Source: Cerioporus squamosus
Lineage: Eukaryota > Basidiomycota > Agaricomycetes > Polyporales > Polyporaceae
Length of the DNA: 64,000 nucleotides
Reading direction: 5' to 3'
Assembly: GCA_022592435.1 (NCBI GenBank)
Contig: JABYQS010000001.1
Span: 434,001 to 498,000 of the forward strand
Below, one piece after another: positions 11,244-21,373 of the stretch; position 1 is the stretch's first letter, and every line of letters begins with the position of its first letter. The position numbers were made by a program, and so were the translations under genes. The notes beneath the pieces were generated by a model. That model saw nothing but the letters and a program-made list of their open reading frames with translations. It was not told where the DNA came from and made no database searches.

Positions 11244-12844
11244 CTATGATCTGCTCATCCGCTGATCCTGCGTACTCGCCCGGTTCTTCCTCAGCTTCCC
11301 AGAAGGCACCCGCCGCGGCGCCGCGTTAGACGGTGCTACGGACACAGGCACAGGCACCGCAGCACCCCCTGGCAGCGGGACCGGGTCTCGCGCCCGCCCG
11401 CGCATGGGCTCCTCCTGGGGCTGCCCGCCGTATTGTCCGGCATCGAAGCTCCCCGCCCGCCCGTACTTGGACGGTATTCGAGGCACGGGTGGGAGTGGCG
11501 AAGCCGGCTGCGCGAAAGCGTAGGAAGACGACGTCGGTCGTGACGGTGACGGTGACGGCGTGCGTGCACGCGAGACAGCGGGCGCGGATGGGGCGTGTGG
11601 GATGGGCGGCTGGGACTGCGCACGGCGGGCCTTTGCGCTTGCGCTGTCGCTGTCGGGGACGGAGGACACTTTGTGCAGACTGCTCCTTGGACGAGACCCG
11701 GAGGGGGACGACCGGGGGCCGACTGAGGGAGCCGAAGAGAGGATGAGGGGGGTGCGCGCGTGAACGGACGTCTTTGGAGAGAAAGGGGAGGAAGAGTGCT
11801 TACCGGAGGACATGCGCGAGCCGCTACTCGCGTCCCTGTCGAGACGTGCGATGCTCTGCGGCCGGGAGCCAGCGGGTGCAGCGTAGAGCCACTGGTCCGC
11901 CACGCTCCTTCGGTCTCCGCCGCCGTAGAAGCTGCTTGCCCGCTCAAAGCCTCCTAGGTCCGCAAGGGGATGCGGCTGCGGGTACAGCTCGGGCGCGAGC
12001 GGGGCGGGCAGCACGATCTGGACGTTGCTGTGTATTGAATGCGCCGGGCCGCGGAGCATGTTCACCGAGTGCGAGGTCTGCAGGGAGTGGCTCGTGTACG
12101 AGGAGACCATGGACATCGGGCGGGACCGCGAGCGCGACGCCGACGCCGACGCCCGGGGAGGCCGCGCACGCACGGGCGAGCTGTACGGGCTGTTGTTGTT
12201 CGCCACAGATGCGGAGGATTCGACAGAGTGATTGAGCTCAGACGGTGATGTGGGCATAGCGGCATTGGGGTCGGAGATCCCGTCGCTAGATGAACTTGCA
12301 ACGCTGGTCATGCTGGTGTGCGGGTTTGCACCGACCCTGGGAGGAAGGATGGATTCGGGGGCATGAGTTCCTCTGTCGAGAGCGGTGTAGGGTACGGAGA
12401 GCTCTCGGCGGATGTGGCGTCCTCGACCGTCCAGCTGTTCTCGCGCGTCGGGCCGCGGCTCACTGTGCTCGCAAAGTCGGGCGTGCCACGGTCCCGGATG
12501 AGGGACGCACTGCTTCCGCTTGCGGCGAGGAAATGTGAGGAGTAGATGCGGGGACGGGGCTGGTAGACTGAGGACCCGGGGGGATCGACCCATGTGGTGG
12601 GACGGGCGTTGCGGTCGGTAAAGGCGGACAGCTGCTGCTCACGGTGGTGTGCAAGGTCCTGCACCGGGGGAAGTGGCACTGTCCTGGTGCGGCGGCAGGA
12701 GCGGGCGAGCAGTCGCCAGGCAAAGAGCGTGAGGGCGAGCACGACGACGCAACCGGAGACGACGGCTATGATGACGATCGTCGAGGTAGAGAGCCCGCCC
12801 CCGGAGTCGGCATCCCGCCGGACAAGGAAGAGGACATCGGGCAT
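11244..12844 (-). CDS. Single-pass membrane protein, Ser/Pro-rich tail
   Basis: Join of complement(12396..12844) and complement(11244..12336), 513 aa; the 59-nt intron (donor GTACCC, acceptor CCCAG) restores the frame. Residues 21-47 form one strong transmembrane helix (STIVIIAVVSGCVVVLALTL) followed by Arg-rich residues, so the short N-terminus is probably outside and the 450-residue tail inside. The tail is low-complexity, rich in Ser, Pro and Arg, with many SP/TP and RxxS-type sites that could be phosphorylated. The plan recalls fungal wall-sensor or Mid2-like proteins, but no signal peptide or Cys-rich domain is present, so the function is unknown. A 32-nt GTAAGC...CAAAG segment at 11772-11803 looks like an intron, but removing it would break the frame. 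Confidence 0.65.
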
Positions 12845-13243
12845 GGTCCTGGGCGTAGGCTGTGGGTGGCGGCGGTCGGGGGTAGGATGAGGATGAGCTA
12901 AGGAACGTGCTGGCGGAAAGAACGGCGGCGGGAATTCAGTACATAAAAACGAGCGAGGGCCGTCCGCGGATGCCGGTGTGAGGCCTGTCAGTGTCCTTCC
13001 GCGGGCAGTGGGCGTGCGTAGCCGGGAGAGATGACGTCGGGAGTCGCGGTGGACAAGGCAAGGAAGACGGCGAGCAGAGTGCGAAGCCCGAGGGCCGAGT
13101 AGTGCGCGGCGGGGCGGGCGAGGCTGGCTGAGAGACGGAGTGAGCAATATTCGAATTCGGCGCGACGACCATCCTTCTCCCCAAAATAGCAGGCGCCCGC
13201 CTCGGAGGCTCGCCCGACGCGCCGCGCGCCTCCCGGGTTGGCG
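12845..13243. promoter_or_regulatory. Divergent promoter, membrane protein / PXA gene
   Basis: A 399-bp head-to-head gap between ATGs at 12844 (minus) and 13244 (plus). No further gene seen. It is GC-rich with pyrimidine runs, and no clear TATA box was found for either gene. Confidence 0.4.
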
Positions 13244-15330
13244 ATGGCCACCGCCCCGCCCTCTGCCCGCCGCGTCGGCCCCCGCTCCATCCAGTCCTTC
13301 GCCTCCTCCACCGCAGACAAGTCCTCCGCCGCCCAGACCAGGCCACCGCCCGCTAAGCCCGTCACCCTCGCGAAGCGCATCCTCTTCCCCACCCTCCCCG
13401 CCGATGCAGACCTCCCCCCGCTCCTCCTCTCGCCCGCCGCCGCCCCCGAGCTCAATGCGGAGCTCTACGACTTCATCGCGCTCGCCCTGCGTGCGTATGT
13501 CAACACCTGGTGGTCCAAGATAACGCGCTACGACAAGGAGTTCCTGCCCGAGATAACTAGAATCCTCACCGTGGTCATGCGTACCCTCGAGGCTCGCCTG
13601 CTCGCGACGGACCTCTCGCCTCTCGTCCTCCGTGACTTACCCACCCTGCTGAACCAGCACTGGACGGACTACCGCAACGCCCAGTCCAAGCTGCACACGT
13701 CGTATGCATCTGGCGGAGCGGCCTCCCTCGCCCAGCTCTTCCACCAGATGCAGCCGCACATGGCCGTCTCCGCGGATGGCGTCGTGGACCCCGTGTATGT
13801 GCGCCAGGCTGTCGACCACATACTCAAGACGTGCTTGCCGCCAGAGGACTACGAGCCGGAGACAGAGCGGTACATCGTGCGCGAGATCATCCTCAAGGTC
13901 CTCGTGGGGAGCGTGCTGCCACGAGTCACCCAGCCGTGGTTCATCCACAAGCTCATTTTGGACCAGCTCGGTCCTGAGAAACCTGACGGGAAGGTGGTGG
14001 AGGTGAGTGGTCTGTCCGGCTCTTGTCTGTGCGTAGCTTGGAACTTTGTCGGCCAGGGCACGCGGCACACCTATATATACTTCCTGGACCTCTCACTCGC
14101 TGCGCCGCACGGTGTGGTGGCTGCATACAATATGCCCTGTCCGAGAGCCTTTACTGCTACTTGACTGGCTGTCTTGACGTACGCTAACTACGCCTTCTGT
14201 CCTTCTAGCATGCAAATCCTGTCGAAGATGGGGCATCTTCCTCCGATCGTCCCCCGCTGCAACGACGAGGATCTCAGCACCTCTCTTTCCAGTCCTTTGT
14301 CATCGTCTTTCTGTCTGCCGTCCAATCTGTGTCTGGCGCGTGCTTGGCCTTGCTACACGCGTACAAGCAGGCCCGAGATACTATAAAGAAGGTGAACCAG
14401 ACCGCGACCTCAACTCCACTTGACGAATCGCGACACGATGTCACGCCCAGCGAGCCTCATGGTCCCATCCACTCCCGAAGCGACGCGAGTCTGTATACGC
14501 CTGCCTTCCCGGGGACACTGAACGTTCCTCCCCGGTCACCAGCACCGCCACCTCTACCGCCCTCGCCTTCATCCGAGTCGACGTCCTTCCTCCAACCGCC
14601 GTCTCACACATCCAGCACGTCCCAGACACGCGGACCCACCCCGACGTCATCTCCCGCACCCGCAACACCGCCGCCTCCACACATTCCAAACTACACCCAT
14701 CCGCCACTCGCGTTCATCCTCACCCTGCTCACGCCCCCGCCCTCCTCACCCTCCGCCGCAGAGCCCCATGCCTCCCTCACGACCGCCCGCGCGCTCACGC
14801 ACCTGCTGACCCTGTCCGGCTCCCTCGCCGCGCCCTTCCTCGCCCGTTTGCTCCCCTACCTCCTCTACACGCACCTCTTCTCGCCCGCGATGCTCGCGAA
14901 CATCGTCCGCAGCGCACGGCGCGCGCTCTTCCCCGAGGGCTGGCCGGCGCCCCCGCCCGTCGACCCCACGCCCGAGGAACAGGCCGAGATGCGCGATGTC
15001 GTCCGCAGACGGATCGCCGAGCGTGTTCCAGGTGAGTTTTGAACTTTAGAGCACTGCGCATGCCTGGTTCCATTCCTGGAACTTCTGGCTTCTGACCTCT
15101 GACCTCTGAGAGAGAGAGGATTGGCTGAACGTTTGCTGACATGTGCGTTCTAACTTCCAGGTGCTGTCGCGCCCTTGCTGGGTCCCACCTCTTCTGCACG
15201 CGCAGCGACCATCGATGCCGCTCTTGCGCCATTGGACAACGCAGCGTGCAATGCGCATCTCGCTGTGTTCATCTTGGACCTCGTGCTGTTGACAGTGTTC
15301 CCAGAGATGGGCGTTAGCGAGGAGAGTTGA
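13244..15330 (+). CDS. PXA-domain protein
   Basis: Exons 13244..14002, 14209..15031 and 15161..15330; 583 aa. The PXA (PX-associated) domain is a helical module found in sorting-nexin-like membrane-trafficking proteins. It begins near residue 70 (LNAELYDFIALALRAYVNTWWSKI) and includes ITRILTVVMRTLEARL and RYIVREIILKVLVGSVLPRV; a Pro/Ser/Thr-rich insert of about 100 residues follows, then a C-terminal half with SLAAPFLARLLPYLLYTHLF and LAVFILDLVLLTVFPE. No PX or RGS domain follows, so this is a PXA-only form. The ATG at 13244 is the first ATG in frame. Intron 1 (206 nt) is long but both edges and the frame fit. The precise cellular role cannot be read from sequence. Confidence 0.78.
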
Positions 15331-15485
15331 GGGTGGTATGTTCTCTCTCCTTGGTCTTCATTTGGTCATGGTATACCCCGTTACGACCTACCTTCACGAC
15401 TGCTAATGGACATACACACACGACACGGATCCGTCACATACAAGCAAACGGGTATCGGAAGATACATTCAGTCAGTTTCGAAGGA

Positions 15486-16494
15486 TTACAGGTGGGATCT
15501 TCGGCTCGGCATAAGATACAAAGCGGTAGACTTCTTCAGAACGTACAACCCCCGCACGACTTCTATGGCCCCCGAGGGACGAACGTACCCCCGATGGGCC
15601 GGACCGCCCTGACTACAGCTTAACGGTGTTCGCGGGTACTGGACCTTTTGCGCAGCGGCCTCGTCCACGAACCAGTACAGGTGTCCGGGGTGCGCCGGGC
15701 GCACGCGGCTCGCGGGGAGGCCCTGCTCGGGCTCGTCGAGCACGACGTGGAGCGTGTCCTGCTTGCCCGCGCCCGAGGCGACGAAGGCGACGCGCGCGGC
15801 GTGGTTGAGGACGGGGTACGTGAACGTGATGCGCTTCGGGGGCGGCTTCGGGCTGTCCTCGATGTACGCGACCCAGCGGTCCTCCTCGGAGAGGAGCTCG
15901 TGGCCGGGGAAGAGCGAGCAGGTGTGGCCGTCAGGGCCGATGCCGAGGAGGATGAGGTCGAAGACGGGGAAGCGCGCGGCGTCCTTCATGGCGAACTCCT
16001 GGATGAGCTCCTTCTCGTACGCGTCCGCGAGCTCCTCGAGGTCGTCCATGAGGTCGGGGTTAATCGTGTGGATCTGCGAGGCGGGGACGCCGGGGGTGAC
16101 TTTGGAGAAGAGCTCGCGCACGCAGAGTGCGTGGTTCGAGTCTTCGTGGTCGAGAGGGACGACGCGCTCGTCGGCGTAGAAGACGTGCCTGTGGTCGATC
16201 GGCAATCGCGTTAGCGAGTGCTACTTCGTTCATTTGCTCGCCCGGAGCCGCAGTGGGGGATATGGAAGCGAGAACGGGATGTACGCACCATTTATCCCAT
16301 TTCACGGCGGGGTTGTTTATGAGCCCGGAGAGCTGCTTGGGGAGCGAGCCACCGGAGAGGGCGATGGTGAAGCGGCCCTTCTTCTCGACGGACTCCTTCT
16401 GTGCTTTGATAATGAACTGCGCGAGCCCGTCGACGAGCTCGGCGGAGGTGGGGAAGACGCAGAGGACGGGAGCGGTGGGTGCGGTGTGCACCAT
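15486..16494 (-). CDS. 6-phosphogluconolactonase
   Basis: Exons complement(16289..16494) and complement(15486..16188), 302 aa in this model. The enzyme hydrolyses 6-phosphoglucono-lactone to 6-phosphogluconate, step 2 of the oxidative pentose phosphate pathway (yeast Sol family). Seen: [14 protein letters not shown] (sugar-phosphate isomerase-like loop), [19 protein letters not shown] across the intron, and [19 protein letters not shown]. The last 40 or so residues after QKVQYPRTP are not family-like, so the true C-terminus may use another splice. An alternative ATG at 16587 would add a basic, hydrophobic N-terminus that could target mitochondria; 16494 is preferred because homology starts there. 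The gene faces the HIT gene across a gap of about 180 bp. Confidence 0.88.
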
Positions 16495-16676
16495 CGGAGC
16501 AGATGCAGAGAGCGAAAGGAGAGGTGGTGAGAGTAGAAGACAAGATAGAGGACGACGATATGCTGAGCCAAAGCGCAACTGCCGCATATGATCAGCACTG
16601 ATGTCATCTGCCAGACGCCCGTGTCTCGCGTCTCGAGTTCGCCTCAGGCTGAGCTCGTCTGTGGCCTGCTGTGGCC

Positions 16677-17406
16677 ATGTCTGCGCTGCTCTTCTCCACG
16701 TTCGACGTCTCCCGCCAGGTCTTCTACCGCTCCGGGCTCGCGGCGGCCATCGTCAACCTCAAGCCCATCGTCCCTGGCCGTGCGTTCCCCGTCCCCGCAC
16801 ACTGGCACGCCGCACGCCGTCTCATGCTCTTCGCTTCCTCGCAGATGTGCTTGTTATACCTACGCGCGTCGTTCCGCGCCTTGCAGATCTCAAGCACGAC
16901 GAGCTCGCGTCTCTGATGGCCTCAGTGCAGCACGTCGGACGCGTCATCGAGCGCGTCTACGCCGCCGATGGACTCACAATAGCTTGCCAGGTACGCCACC
17001 ATTCGTCTTCTCCACCAGTACTCCCAGCACTGCCCATGTCCCGGTCCATCGACCGCCCTGCGACCGTTACTCCTGCGCACGTTCCTGCTTATACCGATAG
17101 AACATCATCTGAAGTGACCTTCTCCGACCGGCGCAGGATGGGAAAGCCGCGGGCCAGACCGTGCCCCACGTCCACTTCCACCTCCTGCCACGGAAGCTCC
17201 AGGGCGACCACTTTGCAAACAACGACGACGTCTACCCTGCCCTGGAGCGCTCCGAGGGCGGTCTGTCCAGCGCCCTCCGCCAGGTCCCGCAGCCGCTCCA
17301 GATGGACGCGGACGAGGACCGCAAGCCTCGCACGTTGGAGGACATGGAGAAGGAGGCGAGGTGGCTGCAGACTTTCTTCGAGCAGGCCGAGAGTGATTCT
17401 GGCTGA
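16677..17406 (+). CDS. Fhit-like HIT family hydrolase (HNT2 type)
   Basis: Exons 16677..16779, 16845..16990 and 17137..17406; 172 aa, normal for Fhit. These enzymes cleave diadenosine tri- and tetraphosphates to AMP plus ADP or ATP. The HIT triad HVHFH lies at 94-98, with His96 the expected nucleophile, followed by LLPRK. N-terminal part FYRSGLAAAIVNLKPIVPG joins HVLVIPTRVVPRL over intron 1, matching Fhit order. The DGKAAGQTVPHVHFH joint confirms intron 2. The C-terminal acidic tail (LQMDADEDRKPRTLEDMEKEA) is typical. The ATG at 16677 starts the conserved region. Confidence 0.92.
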
Positions 17407-17600
17407 GTAAAGGGAGATGGATGATGCGGATAACTAGGATCGCTCGCAATCGCGCTGTAGATTAGTGACGTAGATATTTTACAAGCTAGAAGTTTTCCTC
17501 CCGAGATACCAAGATACTTATGCGGGTATAGCCATCGTATCGGTCGTGAGCGGTCGTGACGTCAAAACGGGAGCCAGGTATAAGGCGAGCATCCGGACCA

Positions 17601-19328
17601 TCAAGCTCCTGCACCAGGCGTGCTGGACGAGACAGGATCACTTGCTTGGGAGGATGGGTTCGGTACCGGAGTAGTCGGTGAATCTCCAGTGCTGGGAGTC
17701 GGTGCAGAGGGATCGCTGGTAGACGGACCGCTCGACGGCGGAGAAGGAGTGCTCGTAGCTGGAGGCGTCGGAACATCCTTCTCCTCCCATGTCCCAGGAA
17801 CGAGCGCGATAGGTAGAAGCCAAGTCGCAGTCAACGTGACGCCGTAGCCCTTGTCGAAGCCCCTGATTGCGCTCCAGGACCAGGCGACGAAGCCGCCGAT
17901 GTATCCAAGATACGGTACAAGGCTCTTCACCAACGACAGAGCGGGGCGCAGAGTGGGTGGGAGTGCACTGTCGGGCACGTGGTTGAGCAGCCACTGCAGC
18001 GCGGTCGTGAGCATTGCACCGAGCTTCGCCGCCTCCATTTCCTTGTCGTTCAGCATGGCAAGCACGGGTGGAGGGAGCCATCTGAGATGAGTCAGGGTCA
18101 GCAGATATCCGAGTTCGTGCAAGAGTAAGACAGCAACGCACAGCCTGTATCCCCACCACATCACCTGGAGCGAGAGTTGGTCGGTCGAAGGCACCCATAG
18201 CCGCTTCTCCACCGTCTTGGGCTTGGGTGGCGGCGCAGGCGTGCTGTGATGGAACGGCCAATGCCACTTGAATTTCTCGGCTGCGACACCATCCGTCGCC
18301 GACGGAAGCTGAGATGCGTGTGGCGGAGGCGCATCGTCCAGAAGGACCTCCACGATCGTGCCGTTTTCGTCTACCGACACAATCTCCGACCGCGCGAGCT
18401 CGACGGACGAGTTCGCGTCCGGGACAAGCGGTCCGTAGAACATCACGCTGTCGTCGTCTTCCAATACAGACTCTGCGCCCTCCGCGACGTCGCTCGCGGG
18501 CGCGGTGCCCGCGTCCGCGCTCGACTTGAGGGTCTTGAGACGGAGATTGTCGAGCATGGCCCACACGCTCTGCCTGCCGCGCGAGAGTGAGCCGTTCATG
18601 ATAGATGGGGAGGAGAGCAGCGAGATGAGGCTCGAGTCCGGGATGGGCGCGGGGGTATCTGGGGTGGTTGTCGCGTTACCACCTTCCTTGGGTGCGCCAT
18701 CGGGGGTTTCCGCAGGAGCTTCGAAGGAGAGGAAGGGCGGCAGGTTGGAGAGCAAGGACTGGATCTTGCGAGCGAGAGGGAGCGGTTCGGGGTCGGAGCT
18801 GCCCACAGCTGCTTCGGCGACAACCTCTGCTTTGACTTCGGGCGAGGGTGCAGAGGGCGCGGCTTCAGCGATCGATGCGAGGACTTGCTCAACTTGCTCG
18901 ACCTCAGGAGCCGATGAGGCGGAGGATCCAGAGGGCGCGGGGTGGAGCGCAACGGCGATGGGTGCGGCACCCACGTCCATGGTCCTTTTCCCGCCCTTCT
19001 TCACCCCTAGCTTGCCACTGATCAGCTTCTCGAGCGCAGCCACTCTCATACGCCTCGGTGAACCATCCTCTCCTTCGGTGACAGAGTCTCCGGTCAATGG
19101 CGAGAGCAGTGTAGGGGACGAGAGCGAGGAATGCTTCGTGCTGTACGACCGACGGAGGACGATGCGATCCCGAAGTGCGCGCAAACCCTTCCCTTTCCCA
19201 GTCTTCTCTGGAGCTGGAGCAGGACCAGTACCTGCACTCTCCGAGAGTCCGTCCGCCGACCGGTTCTCCGTCGTCTGAGCTACTTGCGCGTCTCGGGCGG
19301 GGGCGGGCTGCGCTACATCATCTCCCAT
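17601..19328 (-). CDS. Large membrane protein of unknown function
   Basis: 575 aa, one exon, ATG at 19328. The first 360 residues are low-complexity, rich in Ala, Ser, Pro and acidic residues, with a basic patch (KGKGLRALRDRIVLRRSYS). Hydrophobic segments follow: WWGYRLCVAVLLLHELGYLL, a second with LVPYLGYIGGFVAWSWSAI, and a third with LTATWLLPIALVPG, suggesting two or three membrane passes. A Ser/Thr/Pro-rich tail of about 60 residues ends the protein. No domain recognised. An alternative frame shadow on the same strand is ruled out because it lacks these membrane segments. Confidence 0.6.
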   Translation of the reverse strand: MGDDVAQPAPARDAQVAQTTENRSADGLSESAGTGPAPAPEKTGKGKGLRALRDRIVLRRSYSTKHSSLSSPTLLSPLTGDSVTEGEDGSPRRMRVAALEKLISGKLGVKKGGKRTMDVGAAPIAVALHPAPSGSSASSAPEVEQVEQVLASIAEAAPSAPSPEVKAEVVAEAAVGSSDPEPLPLARKIQSLLSNLPPFLSFEAPAETPDGAPKEGGNATTTPDTPAPIPDSSLISLLSSPSIMNGSLSRGRQSVWAMLDNLRLKTLKSSADAGTAPASDVAEGAESVLEDDDSVMFYGPLVPDANSSVELARSEIVSVDENGTIVEVLLDDAPPPHASQLPSATDGVAAEKFKWHWPFHHSTPAPPPKPKTVEKRLWVPSTDQLSLQVMWWGYRLCVAVLLLHELGYLLTLTHLRWLPPPVLAMLNDKEMEAAKLGAMLTTALQWLLNHVPDSALPPTLRPALSLVKSLVPYLGYIGGFVAWSWSAIRGFDKGYGVTLTATWLLPIALVPGTWEEKDVPTPPATSTPSPPSSGPSTSDPSAPTPSTGDSPTTPVPNPSSQASDPVSSSTPGAGA

Positions 19329-19775
19329 GGTGAGCGGGGAGGTCGCGGCGCGGGTGCGCGCAATGGCGGGAGAGGAGAAGATGGAGAGAATGGAAGAGAG
19401 CGAGACTCAGAGTCGGACATGCCGGGGAAAGGGCGGCATATGCTAAAGTGAATTGGAGGGGTTACATACCGTGCACGTTCCTGGCTCGCGACGCGCCCAC
19501 GGGACTCGTCGCGCGCGTGGGCGGCTTGCTTCTTGCCACGATCTGACGCACGGTTACTGGACGCCTTGCTCTGTATTCTGCTTGTCCTTGCATGCCTATG
19601 ATCCGAATGGAAGACACGCTCTACCTGATTCTACGGCAATTCCCCAGTGAACATCTCAAGCTTGTCGTACTATGCAGCTAGCCATCCCGAGCTCTCGCCG
19701 CCATCTCTACAGAGGGTCGAATTGCATGCCGGAAGAGCCTCTGTCGCCAATGCTTGGGTCCAAACAGCGATGGCA
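19329..19775. other. Intergenic left flank of transposon copy 1
   Basis: No gene recognised. It contains the upstream region of the minus-strand gene starting at 19328 and unassigned sequence up to the 8-bp target-site duplication at 19776-19783. Confidence 0.35.
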
Positions 19776-20886
19776 GGATGGCCTTGTCTCCCGTAGGCAG
19801 ACGATTTGCGGGCCTATTAAAGGGGGGACGGACGGCCCTACAACGTCTGCTAGTGAACACGCCAACAAAACCGTAGGGTGGCAATTCTTCGCGTATCAAT
19901 CATGCCGAGTGTTCGGCATACCATATACAGACAGCAATTTCCGTTTTGAGACAGCATGTCCATATATGGTGACGATCTGGTATCTCGCTTCAATATAGCT
20001 AGCGCTGTCCTTGTACAGTCGAATCTCCCTTACCCCATACCGATCGGGAAGGGGCCAAAAGTATGGGTTATCGGGGATTATGGGCTTACGGAAAGGAGCG
20101 TCCTTCAAGCGCTCATGGGTTATCCTGCAGGTAGTGTTAGGCGCCTGCTCATGGTAAGCTATCCGACCACCTAGTCGGGTTGCCGGGGACCTTTTTCCGT
20201 GTGTCCGGACCGATCTGACAAATAATATGGCATCAGAGATCGTAATCCACCTCGATAGCTCCCATTCCGGCAGTGATATGCCTGTTAGGTAAGCAAAGTT
20301 ATGGGTTATGCCACCCCCAAATGGCTATGGGGTATGGGTTACTGGGAGTTTATGGGTTATCCCCACTGTCCCGACTCCGGGAGGCCAAAAATTTATGGGG
20401 TATCGGGGATTATGGGTTACTGGATGGTATGGGTTAAGGGGAATTCGACTGTACTCCTCCTCCTGGTCGAAAATCCCGTATGTCCCCCACATTTCCTGGC
20501 TGCGCAGCGCGGCAGCAGATGCATGCGCAGGAGTACATAATGTTACCATGTATACAGTTACCAACCACACGACAGCCCGCACCTTCTGGCACTGGCAGTA
20601 CACGCACTTCGAAGACTGATGATGCGCCGGCATAGAGCGCATGTATGTTGTAAAAAAACGCTATATACGTGGAGGGTTTCTCCGAGTGATTGACGACGGT
20701 AGAGAGGGAGATTGTGAGCACATAACGTAGAACTGGTGGAGAGAGAGGCGAGGCCCGCGCGCGACGCGTCGACGCGTCGTCGTGTATAGATCCCGACGCG
20801 TCGTCGGAGATCAAATCCTTGCTGACAAACTCAGATATCGGACCCTACGGTTCCACCGGTCTATTGAAAGCAGACTAAGGATGGCC
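19776..20886. mobile_element. Non-autonomous DNA transposon, copy 1 (composite)
   Basis: Element body 19784-20878 (1,095 bp) is flanked by perfect 8-bp repeats GGATGGCC at 19776-19783 and 20879-20886. A second copy 8,246 bp to the right matches it over its whole length as far as I could compare, and has its own, different 8-bp repeats. Left end TTGTCTCCCGTAGG, right end GCAGACTAA; terminal inverted repeats are very weak. No transposase frame. Fixed 8-bp duplications fit hAT-, P- or Mutator-like superfamilies; which one is not decidable here. Near the right end GACGCGTCG occurs three times, possibly subterminal protein-binding repeats. A second, TA-flanked element is nested inside at 20016-20451. 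Confidence 0.75.
20014..20453. mobile_element. Nested Tc1/mariner-pogo-type MITE (copy 1)
   Basis: Body 20016-20451 (436 bp) is bounded by TA dinucleotides at 20014-20015 and 20452-20453. Termini start CAGTCGAAT and form imperfect inverted repeats of about 27 bp (about 24 identical): CAGTCGAATCTCCCTTACCC at left against CAGTCGAATTCCCCTTAACC read in from the right. CAGT termini plus a TA target fit the Tc1/mariner group, pogo-like. No transposase frame remains. Inside, a 40-bp direct repeat lies at 20053-20091 and 20383-20423 and shares the motif TATCGGGGATTATGGG. Confidence 0.65.
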
Positions 20887-20965
20887 AATCCTGCTCCGCG
20901 TTGTCAACAAAATCACGCGCGCGGTCGGGACGAAGCAGCTTCGTGAACATCACACAAGCATCTAT

Positions 20966-21151
20966 ATGGACCTAGTCGACATCAAGGACGTCTCGCGCGA
21001 TGCCATTCTCTCTCGAATCTATCTCCTACCCCTCCATAACAAGCTCTGCATGAAATTGGAGAGTCTCCGGGCGTTTTTTGAGGATATGAGGGAGAAGGAG
21101 AGGGAGGACAAACGAAAGAAGAACGAAGCTGGATGCAACAGCCAGGCTTGA
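20966..21151 (+). CDS. Small hypothetical protein
   Basis: 61 aa from an ATG at 20966, ending in a charged, Lys/Glu-rich helix (FFEDMREKEREDKRKK). It lies 80 bp right of the transposon and could be the 3' part of a gene broken by the insertion, but joining the two flanks without the element gives no longer convincing frame. No family recognised. It may be chance. Confidence 0.2.
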   Translation: MDLVDIKDVSRDAILSRIYLLPLHNKLCMKLESLRAFFEDMREKEREDKRKKNEAGCNSQA

Positions 21152-21373
21152 TTTGCAGGGCTCGAGATGCGCATTCTAATCAGGTACGTAGTACACGGAG
21201 TTCAATTGTTCTGGGAGAAAATAATTTAGGGCATAGGTGGGCATGGTGCGAGAGTGCCGCTGTCACAAGGGAAGAAAGAGCATAGTTTGGCATAGATTGG
21301 GAGCATATGGCATTCGCAATGAAGATGGTGTGTGGTGCACCTTGACCTTCCTCCTCGCAACCTCCTCGCGGTA

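Noticed and set aside
11333..12248. Arg/Ala-rich plus-strand frames opposite the membrane-protein gene
   Set aside because: They are antisense shadows of a GC-rich, low-complexity coding region, with no motifs or supported splice sites.
20013..20453. Telomere-like ATGGGTTA units inside the element as a telomeric remnant
   Set aside because: The units are irregular, in both orientations and part of a TA-flanked MITE; no tandem TTAGGG array is present.
19896..20814. Open frames inside the transposon, repeated in copy 2
   Set aside because: They are identical only because the element is duplicated; they resemble no transposase, and several are in both orientations over the same bases.
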